DNA from: Syntrophaceae bacterium UBA2280
GTDB lineage: Bacteria; Desulfobacterota; Syntrophia; Syntrophales; Smithellaceae
DNA: 32,044 nt
Reading direction: 5' to 3'
NCBI GenBank assembly: GCA_002347685.1
Contig: DDWS01000054.1
Location: forward strand, 1-32,044
The notes under the pieces were generated by a model that did no database searches, had not been told where the DNA came from, and was given only the letters and a program-made list of their open reading frames with translations. Below, piece by piece: positions 22,779 to 31,250 of the stretch. The translations under genes were made by a program, and so were the position numbers. Within the stretch, counting starts at the first letter, position 1; each line of letters opens with the position of its first letter.

Positions 22779-23653
22779 TTAAGAGCATGACCGGCTATGG
22801 CCGGGTTGAAAGAGTTGAGCAGGGCAGAAACATCGTGATGGAAGTCAAATCTGTCAATCACCGGTTTCTGGAAATCTCTCTGCGCACGCCGGCCTCGCTT
22901 TTTCCTTTGGAAATGGAGTTCAAAAAGAAAATCTCAGAGCGGTTCAAACGGGGACGGATTGATGTTTCCATCCGCCTCGAAGGCGAAGGCGCTGACACCT
23001 CGAGAGTTCATGTGAATCCGGAGATCGCCCGCAATTATTTCGATGCACTCAAGCGCCTCAAAGACGAACTTCATATTGAGGAACCGATCAGTCTCAAAAC
23101 GCTCATCGGCTTTCGGGATATCTTCACGCCGCCTTTCGAGACGGAACTGCCGGCTGTTTTTCTGGATCAGGTGGGGGACACTCTGGACGAGGCGCTGACG
23201 ATGCTGATGAATATGCGGCTAGATGAGGGGATTTCTTTGTTTGCCGATATGGAGATGCGTCTCGGTGCGATTCAGGACATCATGGAGTCCATCCGTTCGC
23301 GTGCGCCGCAGGTGGTGCTGGAGTATCAGAAGCGTCTGGCCGATAGAATAAAAGAGCTGACCTCCGGATTGGCGCTCGATGAGGCCCGTCTGGCCCAGGA
23401 AGTGGCGATGATGGCGGATCGTTCTGATATTACAGAAGAAATCGTTCGCATGCAAAGCCATATCGGCCAGTTTCGCGACCTTTTGCAAAGTGATGAAGCC
23501 CAGGGCAGAAAAATCGATTTTCTGTTGCAGGAAATGAACCGGGAAATCAACACGATCGGTTCTAAAAGCAATGATTTGGAGATTGCCCGTCAGGTCATTG
23601 AAGTGAAAAGCGAATTAGGAAAACTGCGTGAACAGGCGCAGAATATTGAGTAG
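22775..23653 (+). CDS. yicC: YicC/YloC-family endoribonuclease
   Basis: A 292-residue protein with the family opening MIKSMTGYGRVE, the EVKSVNHRFLEISLRTP segment, and the C-terminal DUF1732 region (RLAQEVAMMADRSDITEEIVRMQSH ... GRKIDFLLQEMNREINTIGSKSND). YicC and YloC have been shown to act as RNA endonucleases, in E. coli affecting small-RNA decay. The length is normal. Its ATG overlaps the DUF4416 stop (ATGA), and gmk starts two bases after its stop. The gene pair yicC-gmk is widespread. Confidence 0.93.
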   Translation: MIKSMTGYGRVERVEQGRNIVMEVKSVNHRFLEISLRTPASLFPLEMEFKKKISERFKRGRIDVSIRLEGEGADTSRVHVNPEIARNYFDALKRLKDELHIEEPISLKTLIGFRDIFTPPFETELPAVFLDQVGDTLDEALTMLMNMRLDEGISLFADMEMRLGAIQDIMESIRSRAPQVVLEYQKRLADRIKELTSGLALDEARLAQEVAMMADRSDITEEIVRMQSHIGQFRDLLQSDEAQGRKIDFLLQEMNREINTIGSKSNDLEIARQVIEVKSELGKLREQAQNIE

Positions 23654-23655
23654 GA

Positions 23656-24270
23656 ATGATGACGCCTAAAGGGTTGTTCATTGTGGTATCCGCCCCGTCG
23701 GGTGCCGGGAAAAGCAGTATTTGCCAAAGGTTGCTGGCATTGTGTCCGGAGATGCAATTTTCGGTTTCCTATACGTCGCGTCCGCCGCGTCCGAATGAAG
23801 TCGACGGACAGGATTACCATTTCATCTCCCGTGAGGCGTTTCAGACCCGCATCGCGCAGGGTGAGTTTGTGGAGTGGGTGGAGAATTTTAATCATTATTA
23901 CGGAACGTCCCTCCGGCAAATGAACGAAACGCTGGCGCAGGGGGCGGATTTGCTGTTGGATATTGAACCGCGCGGCGCGAAAACTGTCAAAGAAAATTTT
24001 AAAGACGGCGTGTTTGTTTTCGTGCTGCCCCCGTCCCTGGAGGAGCTGGGCGACCGGCTGAAAAAGCGCGGTCATGAGAGTGATGAGGCGATTCAAACGC
24101 GTTTCTCGCAGGCCGCAAGTGAAATAAAAGAAGTTTCGTGGTATGATTACTCGATTTTTAATGATGACTTGGACACGGCGGTCAGTCAGCTGAGGGCGAT
24201 TTATTTGGCGGAAAAATGCAGGACAGGGCGTTTAGCGCATAAAATCAATCGGTTATTATCATCAATGTGA
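23656..24270 (+). CDS. gmk: Guanylate kinase
   Basis: A 204-residue kinase converting GMP to GDP. The P-loop is SAPSGAGKSS at about residues 13-22, and the GMP-binding segment SYTSRPPRPNEVDGQDYHF and the EWVENFNHYYGTS segment are typical. The C-terminal lid helix region (RLKKRGHESDEAIQTRFSQA) is complete. Two adjacent ATG codons can serve as start (23656 or 23659). It lies between yicC and rpoZ, and its stop is 26 bases before the rpoZ start, the canonical gmk-rpoZ order. Confidence 0.96.
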   Translation: MMTPKGLFIVVSAPSGAGKSSICQRLLALCPEMQFSVSYTSRPPRPNEVDGQDYHFISREAFQTRIAQGEFVEWVENFNHYYGTSLRQMNETLAQGADLLLDIEPRGAKTVKENFKDGVFVFVLPPSLEELGDRLKKRGHESDEAIQTRFSQAASEIKEVSWYDYSIFNDDLDTAVSQLRAIYLAEKCRTGRLAHKINRLLSSM

Positions 24271-24296
24271 ATATTGTTTCAGGAGGTTGTACTTTT

Positions 24297-24566
24297 ATGG
24301 CCAGAATTACAGTGGAAGATTCTTTAAAGGTTGCCAAAACCCGGTTTGGTCTGGTGTCGCTGGCTTCCAAGCGCGCGCGTCAATTACTCAAGGGGTCCGA
24401 GCCGTTGCTGCAGAGCAAAAACCGGGAAATCGTTCTGGCGCTGCGCGAAATCGCCGATGGGAGAGTCGTTTACGCTCATCCTGAATATTTAAATGGTTCC
24501 AACGAGGATTTCAAACCGATTCCGGATAACACGGAATTTATCGGCGATGACGAATACTTCGAATAA
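24297..24566 (+). CDS. rpoZ: RNA polymerase omega subunit
   Basis: An 89-residue omega subunit that binds beta-prime and aids polymerase assembly and ppGpp response. The family pattern is clear: MARITVEDSL, RFGLVSLASKRARQLLKG and KNREIVLALREIADGRV. An AGGAGG site at 24281-24286 fixes the start at ATG 24297; an in-frame extension further upstream is not needed. Its end overlaps the pyrF start by 20 bases. Confidence 0.95.
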   Translation: MARITVEDSLKVAKTRFGLVSLASKRARQLLKGSEPLLQSKNREIVLALREIADGRVVYAHPEYLNGSNEDFKPIPDNTEFIGDDEYFE

Positions 24567-25299
24567 GCAGGCGTCAGACAAACTGATCTTTGCCCTGGAT
24601 GCGTCCGATTATGACGAGGCGCTCTCCTGGATAGATCTTCTGTCCGGTCATGTGGGCATGTTTAAGGTCGGCAAGGAACTTTTCACCGCCTGCGGGCCGA
24701 AAATCATTGAAGCGATCAAGTCAAGGCAGCAGAAGGTCTTCCTGGATCTCAAGTTTCACGATATCCCCAACACGGTGGCACGCGCAGCTTGCGCCGCCGT
24801 ACGCCTGCATGTCGATATGTTCAATGTTCATGCCGCAGGCGGAAGCACAATGATTCGCGAAACGGCGGAGGCGGTTGAGGCCGCTGCAGTGGAAGCTTGC
24901 GTGACAAAACCTGTGATGCTGGCGGTGACGGTGCTCACCAGTCTCAACGACGAGGATTTGAGACAGATCGGTTTTCAGAAAAACGCAGGCGAGCTGGTGC
25001 TGCATCTGGCTGGTTTGGCACAGGCGGCAGGCGCCGCCGGCGTTGTGGCTTCGCCTCAGGAAACCGATGTTTTAAGGCGGCATCTGCCGGCGGATTTCGT
25101 GATTGTGACTCCGGGTATCCGCGCATCGGCGGCTTCATCAGGCGACGATCAGAAAAGAACCCTGTCCGCCTTCGAGGCGGTTAAAGCCGGTGCGGATTAT
25201 ATTGTGGTCGGCAGACCGATCCGGGCGGCGGCTCAGCCACGGGAGGCCTGTCGGCTGATGGCTGAAGAGATTGCAGGCGCCCTGGCTGCGCGAGGATAA
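24547..25299 (+). CDS. pyrF: Orotidine 5'-phosphate decarboxylase
   Basis: A 250-residue TIM-barrel enzyme for the last step of UMP synthesis. It has IFALDASDYDEA at the N-terminus, the catalytic Asp-Lys-x-x-Asp tetrad segment FLDLKFHDIPNTV, the VTPGIR loop and GADYIVVGRPI at the phosphate-binding end. ATG 24547 lies inside the rpoZ end, and the peptide before the core (TNTSNKQASDK) is short. A further upstream start would add rpoZ-overlapping sequence unlike the family. The ribosome binding site is weak, so coupling to rpoZ is likely. Confidence 0.95.
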   Translation: MTNTSNKQASDKLIFALDASDYDEALSWIDLLSGHVGMFKVGKELFTACGPKIIEAIKSRQQKVFLDLKFHDIPNTVARAACAAVRLHVDMFNVHAAGGSTMIRETAEAVEAAAVEACVTKPVMLAVTVLTSLNDEDLRQIGFQKNAGELVLHLAGLAQAAGAAGVVASPQETDVLRRHLPADFVIVTPGIRASAASSGDDQKRTLSAFEAVKAGADYIVVGRPIRAAAQPREACRLMAEEIAGALAARG

Positions 25300-25311
25300 A
25301 GGTTCTGAGCA

Positions 25312-26070
25312 ATGGAAGATGCGAGGAGAAACAGTGAACTCATTTACGGCATCAATCCCATCAAAACACTCCTTGAACAGGATGTCTGCCCGCTCCAGAA
25401 AGTAATGGTCGCCGCCGGTCGGAGCGGACGGACTGTTGAGAAGCTCATCGCGGTTGCCCGTCAAAAGAAAATTCCGGTGGAATTGCTTTCGAGGCAGGCG
25501 CTCGATGCCCTCGCAGGCTGTTCGGACCATCAAGGTGTGATTGCTTTCCGGAAATCTTTCGTTTATTCCGATCTGGGAAAAGTGCTCAAAAACCGGCATT
25601 CGTCTATACCGTACGATCTGATCATCATTCTGGACGGCATCATGGATCCGCAAAATCTGGGTTCCATGATCCGCAGTGCCCATTGCCTGGGTGCCAACGG
25701 AATTGTCATTCCGACGGACCGGGCCGCCGGTGTCACGCCTGCGGTGATCAAGGCGTCCGCCGGCAGCGCTGATCAACTGCCGGTGGTCCGGATAACGAAT
25801 ATATCCCAGATGATTGACGAGCTCAAGGAAAAGGGCTTTTGGGTTTTCGGCGCAGAAGCCCGCGGAGGAAGCGATCTGCGAGAGCTTGATTTCAACTGCC
25901 CGGTGGCCCTGGTGATGGGAAGCGAAGCCAAAGGGTTGCGCCCGCTGGTGAAAAAGAAGTGCGATTTTTTAGTGACGATCCCCATGGCGGGCGGCTTTGA
26001 TTCCTTCAATGTGTCTGTGGCCGCGGGGATCATCCAGTATGAAATACAGTGTCGTCGCCGGATATGTTGA
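25312..26070 (+). CDS. rlmB: SpoU/TrmH-family rRNA 2'-O-methyltransferase (RlmB-like)
   Basis: A 252-residue SPOUT methyltransferase that probably methylates 23S rRNA G2251. The N-terminal substrate-binding domain (about residues 1-85) has YGINPIKTLLEQ and DHQGVIAF. The catalytic knot has the three motifs LDGIMDPQNLGSMIRSA, LVMGSEAKGLRPLV and IPMAGGFDSFNVSVAAGI. The closely related TrmH2-type enzymes cannot be excluded. AAAGG precedes the ATG, 12 bases after pyrF, so it is the last gene of this operon. Confidence 0.9.
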   Translation: MEDARRNSELIYGINPIKTLLEQDVCPLQKVMVAAGRSGRTVEKLIAVARQKKIPVELLSRQALDALAGCSDHQGVIAFRKSFVYSDLGKVLKNRHSSIPYDLIIILDGIMDPQNLGSMIRSAHCLGANGIVIPTDRAAGVTPAVIKASAGSADQLPVVRITNISQMIDELKEKGFWVFGAEARGGSDLRELDFNCPVALVMGSEAKGLRPLVKKKCDFLVTIPMAGGFDSFNVSVAAGIIQYEIQCRRRIC

Positions 26071-26123
26071 TCCCTTGCCGCCTCGACGATGTGGTGAAAA
26101 AAGCAAGATATGGATTTAACTTG

Positions 26124-26152
26124 TTGAAACTGTGTGGAAGATGGTTTATGAT
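26124..26152 (+). promoter_or_regulatory. Promoter of pilC
   Basis: TTGAAA (26124-26129), a 17-base spacer and TATGAT (26147-26152), a good sigma-70 match. It places the start at about 26159 and a leader of about 39 bases before pilC, separating it from the rlmB operon. Confidence 0.65.
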
Positions 26153-26197
26153 CCCCATAGCCAAAATCATTCCTGAAAAAAAGAAAGGACATCTGCT

Positions 26198-27403
26198 ATG
26201 CCGGTTTTTCTTTGGGAAGGAACCACAAAAAAAGATGAAGTCAGAAAAGGCGAAATGGAAGCGGCCGATGATCTGGCCGTGCGAACGCTCCTGCGCCGCC
26301 AGGGGTTCAAATCCATTGAGGTGCGCAAAAAACCGAAGGATCTCGCTGAATATGTTCCATTCCTGGCCGGACGTATTAAAGAAAAAGAAATCGTGGTCTT
26401 CTGCAGGATTTTCTCCACAATGATCAATGCCGGCCTCCCGCTGATTCAGTGTCTGGATCTGCTGGCCCAGCAGGAACAAAACAAAGCATTTTCCAAAATC
26501 ATCCGGTCCGTCAAGGAAGACATCGAAGGCGGCACCAGTCTGACCGATGCCATCAGAAAACACCCGAAAGTCTTTGACGAATTGTTTGTCAACCTGATTG
26601 CCGCCGGTGAAGCGGGCGGTATCCTGGACATTATTCTGGGTCGCCTCTCCAGCTATCTGGAAAAGGCTATGAAACTCAAGCAAAAGGTTAAAGGCGCGAT
26701 GACCTATCCCGCGGCGGTTTTGGTGATTTCCTTCGCGGTGGTCGCCCTGCTTTTGCTGAAAGTCATTCCGGTATTCCAGACCATGTTCGAAGGGGTGGGC
26801 AGTGAACTTCCCGGGCCGACGATGATGCTGATTAACGCCAGCCAGTTCGCTCAAAGCTATTTTCTGATCATTGTGGGAGTGATTATTGCGTTGATTATAG
26901 CGTTTATTCGGTTCTATCGGACACAGAAGGGCCGCTGGATTGTGGATTCCACGCTTCTGAAGGCGCCCGTCTTCGGCCCTTTGCTCAACAAAGTGGCTGT
27001 TGCCAAGTTTTCGAGGACTTTGTCGACGATGTTGAGCTCCGGTGTGCCGATTCTGGAAGGTTTGACCATCGTCAGTAAAACCGCGGGGAATGTGGTTGTG
27101 GAAGAGGCTTTGTTGAAAACCCGGCAGAGCATTACGGAAGGCCGATCAATTGCCGAACCCCTTTCCGAGACGGGTGTTTTCCCTCCGATGGTGGTGCAGA
27201 TGATCGCCGTGGGCGAGGCCACCGGCGCGTTGGATGCCATGCTCAACAAAATCGCGGATTTCTATGATGACGAAGTGGACGCCGCCGTGGACGCCATGAC
27301 GGCTTTGCTCGAGCCGGTGATGATGGTTTTTCTGGGCGGTATCGTCGGCGGAATGATTATTGCCATGTACCTGCCGATCTTTAAGATGGCATCGATTGTG
27401 TAG
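26198..27403 (+). CDS. pilC: Type IV pilus / type II secretion inner-membrane platform protein (PilC/GspF)
   Basis: A 401-residue polytopic platform protein that connects the pilus assembly ATPases to pilin insertion. It has two T2SSF domains: about residues 65-188 (VFCRIFSTMINAGLPLIQCLDLL ... GGTSLTDAIRKHPKVFDELFVNLIAAGEAGG) and about 268-390 (KFSRTLSTMLSSGVPILEGL ... MVVQMIAVGEATGALD). Hydrophobic segments follow YPAAVLVISFAVVALLLL, the central FLIIVGVIIALIIAFI, and the last near the C-terminus (LGGIVGGMIIAMYLPIF). The MPVFLWEGTTKKDEVRKGEM opening is typical of PilC. AAAGGA precedes the ATG. It is isolated here: no pilB, pilT, pilM-Q or pilin gene adjoins it. Confidence 0.93.
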   Translation: MPVFLWEGTTKKDEVRKGEMEAADDLAVRTLLRRQGFKSIEVRKKPKDLAEYVPFLAGRIKEKEIVVFCRIFSTMINAGLPLIQCLDLLAQQEQNKAFSKIIRSVKEDIEGGTSLTDAIRKHPKVFDELFVNLIAAGEAGGILDIILGRLSSYLEKAMKLKQKVKGAMTYPAAVLVISFAVVALLLLKVIPVFQTMFEGVGSELPGPTMMLINASQFAQSYFLIIVGVIIALIIAFIRFYRTQKGRWIVDSTLLKAPVFGPLLNKVAVAKFSRTLSTMLSSGVPILEGLTIVSKTAGNVVVEEALLKTRQSITEGRSIAEPLSETGVFPPMVVQMIAVGEATGALDAMLNKIADFYDDEVDAAVDAMTALLEPVMMVFLGGIVGGMIIAMYLPIFKMASIV

Positions 27404-27424
27404 GCGCTCTGGCTGGTAAAAAAA

Positions 27425-27501
27425 TGGTCGGGATGGCGCGATTTGAACGCGCGACTCCTGCGTCCCGAACGCAGTGCCCTACCAAGCTGGGCCACATCCC
27501 G
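27425..27501 (-). tRNA. tRNA-Pro (anticodon CGG)
   Basis: A complete 77-base tRNA. The acceptor CGGGATG pairs with CATCCCG, and ACCA follows, so CCA is encoded. The anticodon stem CTGCG/CGCAG encloses the loop TTCGGGA with anticodon CGG, reading CCG. The T arm has the GTTCAAATC loop. It lies on the opposite strand to pilC (22 bases away) and to the DUF1178 gene. Confidence 0.95.
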
Positions 27502-27514
27502 ACACGGCCTCGGA

Positions 27515-27542
27515 CGTTATATAATTTATTTGCAAATGTCCA
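27515..27542 (-). promoter_or_regulatory. Possible promoter of tRNA-Pro
   Basis: On the minus strand a TATAAC hexamer within TTATATAAC lies about 14 bases before the tRNA, and a TGGACA hexamer lies 15 bases further up. The spacing is short of 17, so confidence is limited. Confidence 0.35.
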
Positions 27543-27601
27543 CTTGTTTTTGTATTTGGCGGCGCTGAAGTGAAATATTTCCACCGGGAGCTGTGATAAA
27601 C

Positions 27602-28018
27602 GTGATTATCTACGATATCAAATGCGAAAACGGCCATATCTTTGAAGGCTGGTTTAATGACCGCCAGGCCTGGATCAAACAAAACGCACAGAGGCTGGTC
27701 AACTGTCCCGTCTGCAACAGTTCTACGGTGGAGGTCGTTCCCACGTCCATTGCCATCCGCGGGAAGGTTGATCGGTCCGGTCCGAAGGATACACAAGAAA
27801 ATCTTTCTCCCGAGCGGGTTTTGCGCACACTGAATGATTACGTCCATCATCAATTTGAAGATGTGGGGAATCAGTTTGCCGAAGTCGCCTTGAAAATTCA
27901 CTATGGCGAAGAAGAAAAGCGCAATATTCGGGGAACAACGACTCCGCAGGAAGAAGACCAACTGCGGGAAGAGGGTGTCCGCTTCATCAAAATTCCACTG
28001 CCCAAGATGGACAGTTAG
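27602..28018 (+). CDS. DUF1178 family zinc-ribbon-like protein
   Basis: A 138-residue cytosolic protein with the DUF1178 opening IIYDIKCENGHIFEGWFNDRQAW and the conserved Cys pair in LVNCPVCNSSTVEVVPTS. Cys10 and the CPxC pair suggest a zinc-ribbon-like site. The middle (LRTLNDYVHHQFEDVGNQFAEVALKIHYGEEEKRNIRG) matches the family. GTG 27602 is chosen because the family begins with this sequence and GGGAG lies about 11 bases upstream; GTG 27593 would be only two bases from that site. The function is unknown. It is transcribed towards the cysteine synthase fusion, 67 bases upstream of it. Confidence 0.85.
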   Translation: MIIYDIKCENGHIFEGWFNDRQAWIKQNAQRLVNCPVCNSSTVEVVPTSIAIRGKVDRSGPKDTQENLSPERVLRTLNDYVHHQFEDVGNQFAEVALKIHYGEEEKRNIRGTTTPQEEDQLREEGVRFIKIPLPKMDS

Positions 28019-28085
28019 ACCCTGATCAATCTGCCACGGGACTGACCACGCAGCGGGCTCATTCTTTGTCCGGTCCGGTTTGACG

Positions 28086-30413
28086 ATGACTAAATGCTAT
28101 GAAAATGTAATGGAAGGGATCGGCGATACGCCACTGGTGGAAATTCGCAGGCTCAACCCCAATCCCAGCGTTCGGATTTTCGCCAAGCTCGAGAGCGCCA
28201 ATCCCGGTGGTTCCATTAAGGATCGAACCGCGCTTTACATGATTGAGAGCGCGGAGAAAAGGGGTGAATTGACGCCCGGGAAAATCATTCTCGAAGCGAC
28301 CAGTGGCAATACGGGAATCGGTTTGGCCATGATTGCCGCGGCGAAAGGTTACAAGCTGTGCCTGACGATGTCCGAGGCGGCCAGTGCCGAACGGAAAAAA
28401 ATTTTAAGAGCGATGGGGGCCCGGCTGATTTTCACACCCGCCGCTTTAGGGACGGACGGCGCCATCGAAGAAGCCTATCGGATGCTGCGTGATCACCCGG
28501 ACCAGTATTTCGGAACGGATCAATTCAACAATGATGACAACATTGCCGCGCATTATGAGGGGACTGCCCGGGAAATCTGGGATCAGACCGAAGGCAGGGT
28601 GACTGCGGTGGTGACCACTCTGGGCACCAGCGGTACCGCAATGGGGTTATCCAAACGGCTCAAGGAACTCAACCCGGAAGTCCGGATCATCGGTGTTGAG
28701 CCTTACCTCCAGCACAAAATCCAGGGTCTCAAAAACATGCGGGAATCCTACCGGCCGGGGATCTTTGATAAAAGACGTCTCGACGAAAAAGTGAATATTC
28801 TCGATGAAGACGCCTTTGAAATGTCGCGCAGGCTGGCCCGTGAAGAGGGGATTCTGGCGGGAATGAGTTCGGGAGCGGCCATGTTTGTTGCCGCAGCGAA
28901 AGCGGCTGAAATGCGGGAGGGATTGATTGTCGTCATTTTTCCGGACAGCGGCGAGAGGTATTTGAGCACCGAACTTTACGCCGTGAAGGAAGAACTGGCC
29001 ACATTGAACCTGTACAACATCCTGGAGAGGAAAAAGGCGTTGTTCCGGCCGGCCAGACCAGCGGAAATCGGAATTCATACCTGCGGCCCCACCGTTCATG
29101 ACGCGCCTCATCTCGGTAATTACCGGCGCCTGGTGCTTTCCGATCTGCTTTGCCGTTATCTGGTCCGTAAAGGGTATAAGGTCAATCATGTGATTGATAT
29201 TGTTGATCTGACGGATAAATCCATCAAGGGGTCTGAAAAGGCGGGGATGGATCTGGGGGCGTATTCGCGTAAATATCAGCAGGTATTTTTGGAGGATGCG
29301 CGTTACCTGAACATCCGTCCCGATAATATTTACGCACCGGCTTCGGAAAATGTTGATGAGATGCTCAAGATTGTTGAAATATTGGCCGATAAGAATTGTG
29401 CATATGAAAAATTGCACTCCGTCTACTATGATATCTCGAAAATGTCTGATTATGGACGCCTTTCCAATATTGATTTAGGAAAGACGAGGCTGGGCAAATC
29501 CATTGATCTGGACGATTATGAAAAAGACAGCCCGGCCGATTTCGCTTTATTGAAAAGAACCAGTCTTGCGGAGTTGAAAAGAGGCATTTATTACAAGACA
29601 CGCTGGGGAAATGTCCGTCCGGGCTGGCATTTGGAGTGCGCGGCCATTTCACGAAAATATCTGGGAGCGGTCTACGATATTCATATCAGCGGGGCCGATG
29701 AAATTTTTCCCCACTGTGAGAATATTCTGGCCATCAACAAAGCCACCGCCGGCGCTAGCGGCCCGAATTGCTGGATGAGTGTCGAGTTGGTGATGGTGGA
29801 TGGGCGAAAGATGTCCCGTTCTTTGAATAACGCGGTGATGATCGATTCCTTAAGGCTCAGCGGATACAGCGGCAGAGACATCCGGTTTTTCCTTTTGAGC
29901 ATGAATTACCGCAAACCGATCAATTATTCCGCCAAGACACTGGAGGCGGCCGGCAATACGGTCAAGAAAATGGACACGTTTATTTCCCGGCTCCAGGCCT
30001 GTGGTGATTTGGATGAGGAATGCGGGGAGGTAGACCAGTGGATTTACGATTTGAAACACGCCTTTGAGGCGGCATTGGATGATGATTTAAATGCATCCGG
30101 TGCATTCGCGGCGGTTTTTAACTTTATCAGTGAAGTCAATGTGCCCCTTGCGAAGGGGATGATCGGACGGGCCGATGCGGATAAAATGCTCGGCGCGCTC
30201 GAAAATATTGATCAGACATTAGGGATTATGGATTTCAGCGGAAAAACTGTCCGGCCTGAAATTACGGAGCTCATTGAAAAGCGCGAACAGGCCAGAAAAA
30301 CCGGTCAGTGGCAGGAGGCAGACCTGCTCAGAGGCAGGCTCACTCAACTGGGTGTGGAGGTGATGGACACCCGGCAGGGACCCGTCTGGCGGGCCATACA
30401 GGCGGCAAAATGA
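28086..30413 (+). CDS. Cysteine synthase fused to cysteinyl-tRNA synthetase
   Basis: A 775-residue two-enzyme fusion. Residues 1-300 are a PLP-dependent cysteine synthase (CysK/CysM): GIGDTPLVEI, Schiff-base Lys45 in GGSIKDRTA, EATSGNTGIGLA, TSGTAMGL and IFPDSGERYLST. Residues about 308-775 form a full-length class I cysteinyl-tRNA synthetase with HLGN (His342) for HIGH, KMSRS (Lys575) for KMSKS, RPGWHLEC, and the usual C-terminal end (REQARKTGQWQEAD ... GPVW). Recalled E. coli CysRS zinc ligands Cys28, Cys209, His234 and Glu238 align by spacing with Cys333, Cys518, His543 and Ile547. The Glu is lost, but the neighbouring His is Cys544. The HGG before it is HIS, and the WMH motif is WMS. It may be a bifunctional cysteine-making and -charging enzyme, or a divergent paralogue. 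ATG 28086 lacks a clear ribosome binding site. The stop overlaps the Memo start (ATGA). Confidence 0.9.
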   Translation: MTKCYENVMEGIGDTPLVEIRRLNPNPSVRIFAKLESANPGGSIKDRTALYMIESAEKRGELTPGKIILEATSGNTGIGLAMIAAAKGYKLCLTMSEAASAERKKILRAMGARLIFTPAALGTDGAIEEAYRMLRDHPDQYFGTDQFNNDDNIAAHYEGTAREIWDQTEGRVTAVVTTLGTSGTAMGLSKRLKELNPEVRIIGVEPYLQHKIQGLKNMRESYRPGIFDKRRLDEKVNILDEDAFEMSRRLAREEGILAGMSSGAAMFVAAAKAAEMREGLIVVIFPDSGERYLSTELYAVKEELATLNLYNILERKKALFRPARPAEIGIHTCGPTVHDAPHLGNYRRLVLSDLLCRYLVRKGYKVNHVIDIVDLTDKSIKGSEKAGMDLGAYSRKYQQVFLEDARYLNIRPDNIYAPASENVDEMLKIVEILADKNCAYEKLHSVYYDISKMSDYGRLSNIDLGKTRLGKSIDLDDYEKDSPADFALLKRTSLAELKRGIYYKTRWGNVRPGWHLECAAISRKYLGAVYDIHISGADEIFPHCENILAINKATAGASGPNCWMSVELVMVDGRKMSRSLNNAVMIDSLRLSGYSGRDIRFFLLSMNYRKPINYSAKTLEAAGNTVKKMDTFISRLQACGDLDEECGEVDQWIYDLKHAFEAALDDDLNASGAFAAVFNFISEVNVPLAKGMIGRADADKMLGALENIDQTLGIMDFSGKTVRPEITELIEKREQARKTGQWQEADLLRGRLTQLGVEVMDTRQGPVWRAIQAAK

Positions 30414-31231
30414 ATTCAATGAGAAAATCAATTCTCGCGGGATCATGGTACCCGGCAAAACCGTCGACATTGAGAAGCGACATTCTCGGTTACATGAATG
30501 CAGCACCCGATCTTTTTTTAGACGGCGACATTGTCGGGATGATTGCCCCGCATGCGGGTTACATGTATTCCGGTTTTGTCGCGGCGCACGCCTACCGGCT
30601 GATCCGCGGCAGTAAATACGATGCGGTGATTCTGATCGGACCCTCCCACCGGCTCTCTTTTTCGGGTGTGTCGATATGGCCCTTTGGCGGGTATGAAACG
30701 CCCCTGGGAACTGTCCCGATCGAGGAGGAGCTTGCCCGCCTGATTATAAAAGGAAGTGATCTGATTCACGAAGAGCCGGCGGCCCACCTGCAGGAGCATT
30801 CCCTGGAGATTCAGCTTCCCTTTCTTCAGGTTGCACTGGAGACATTTAAACTGGTACCCCTGGTCATGGGGGATCAGAGTCCGCAGACATGTCTTATGCT
30901 CGCAGAGACGATTTTTGAAGCAGTGCAGGGGAGAAATGTGCTGATTTTGGGCAGTTCGGATCTTTCCCATTTTCATGATGCCCCGGCAGCGGAAAAACTT
31001 GACAAAGTGGCCTTGAAACACATCGAAAGGAATGATACGGAGGGACTTCTCGAGGGCCTGTCGAAAGAAAAGACCGAGGCCTGCGGGGGTGGTCCGGTGG
31101 CCGTCACGATGATGACCGCGAATCAGATGGGGGCAGGAAAAGTCAGGCTTCTGAAATATGCCCACTCCGGTGATATCACCGGTGATAAAAGCTCGGTTGT
31201 CGGATACGCGGCGGCCGTTTGTTATCGATAA
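30410..31231 (+). CDS. amrB: Memo-family protein (AmmeMemoRadiSam system protein B)
   Basis: A 273-residue member of the Memo family, which has a LigB-like (class III extradiol dioxygenase) fold. The metal-site-like residues are in MIAPHAGYMYSGFVAAHAY, then HRLSFSGVSIWP, ILGSSDLSHFHDA, and the CGGGPVAVTMM segment with its conserved Cys. Human MEMO1 has been reported to bind iron or copper. In bacteria Memo occurs with AMMECR1 and a radical SAM protein; no radical SAM gene is in this window. ATG 30410 overlaps the previous stop as ATGA, and the AMMECR1 gene starts 20 bases after its stop. Assignment of the symbol follows the subfamily naming. Confidence 0.9.
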   Translation: MNSMRKSILAGSWYPAKPSTLRSDILGYMNAAPDLFLDGDIVGMIAPHAGYMYSGFVAAHAYRLIRGSKYDAVILIGPSHRLSFSGVSIWPFGGYETPLGTVPIEEELARLIIKGSDLIHEEPAAHLQEHSLEIQLPFLQVALETFKLVPLVMGDQSPQTCLMLAETIFEAVQGRNVLILGSSDLSHFHDAPAAEKLDKVALKHIERNDTEGLLEGLSKEKTEACGGGPVAVTMMTANQMGAGKVRLLKYAHSGDITGDKSSVVGYAAAVCYR

Positions 31232-31250
31232 AGAAGAAACAGAGGATGTG

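Noticed and set aside
26030..26854. Long open frame on the minus strand opposite pilC
   Set aside because: It lies entirely in the shadow of a well-supported gene and its translation shows no coherent domain.
28647..29417. 256-codon open frame on the minus strand opposite the cysteine synthase-CysRS fusion
   Set aside because: Antisense shadow of strongly conserved coding sequence, without a recognisable product.
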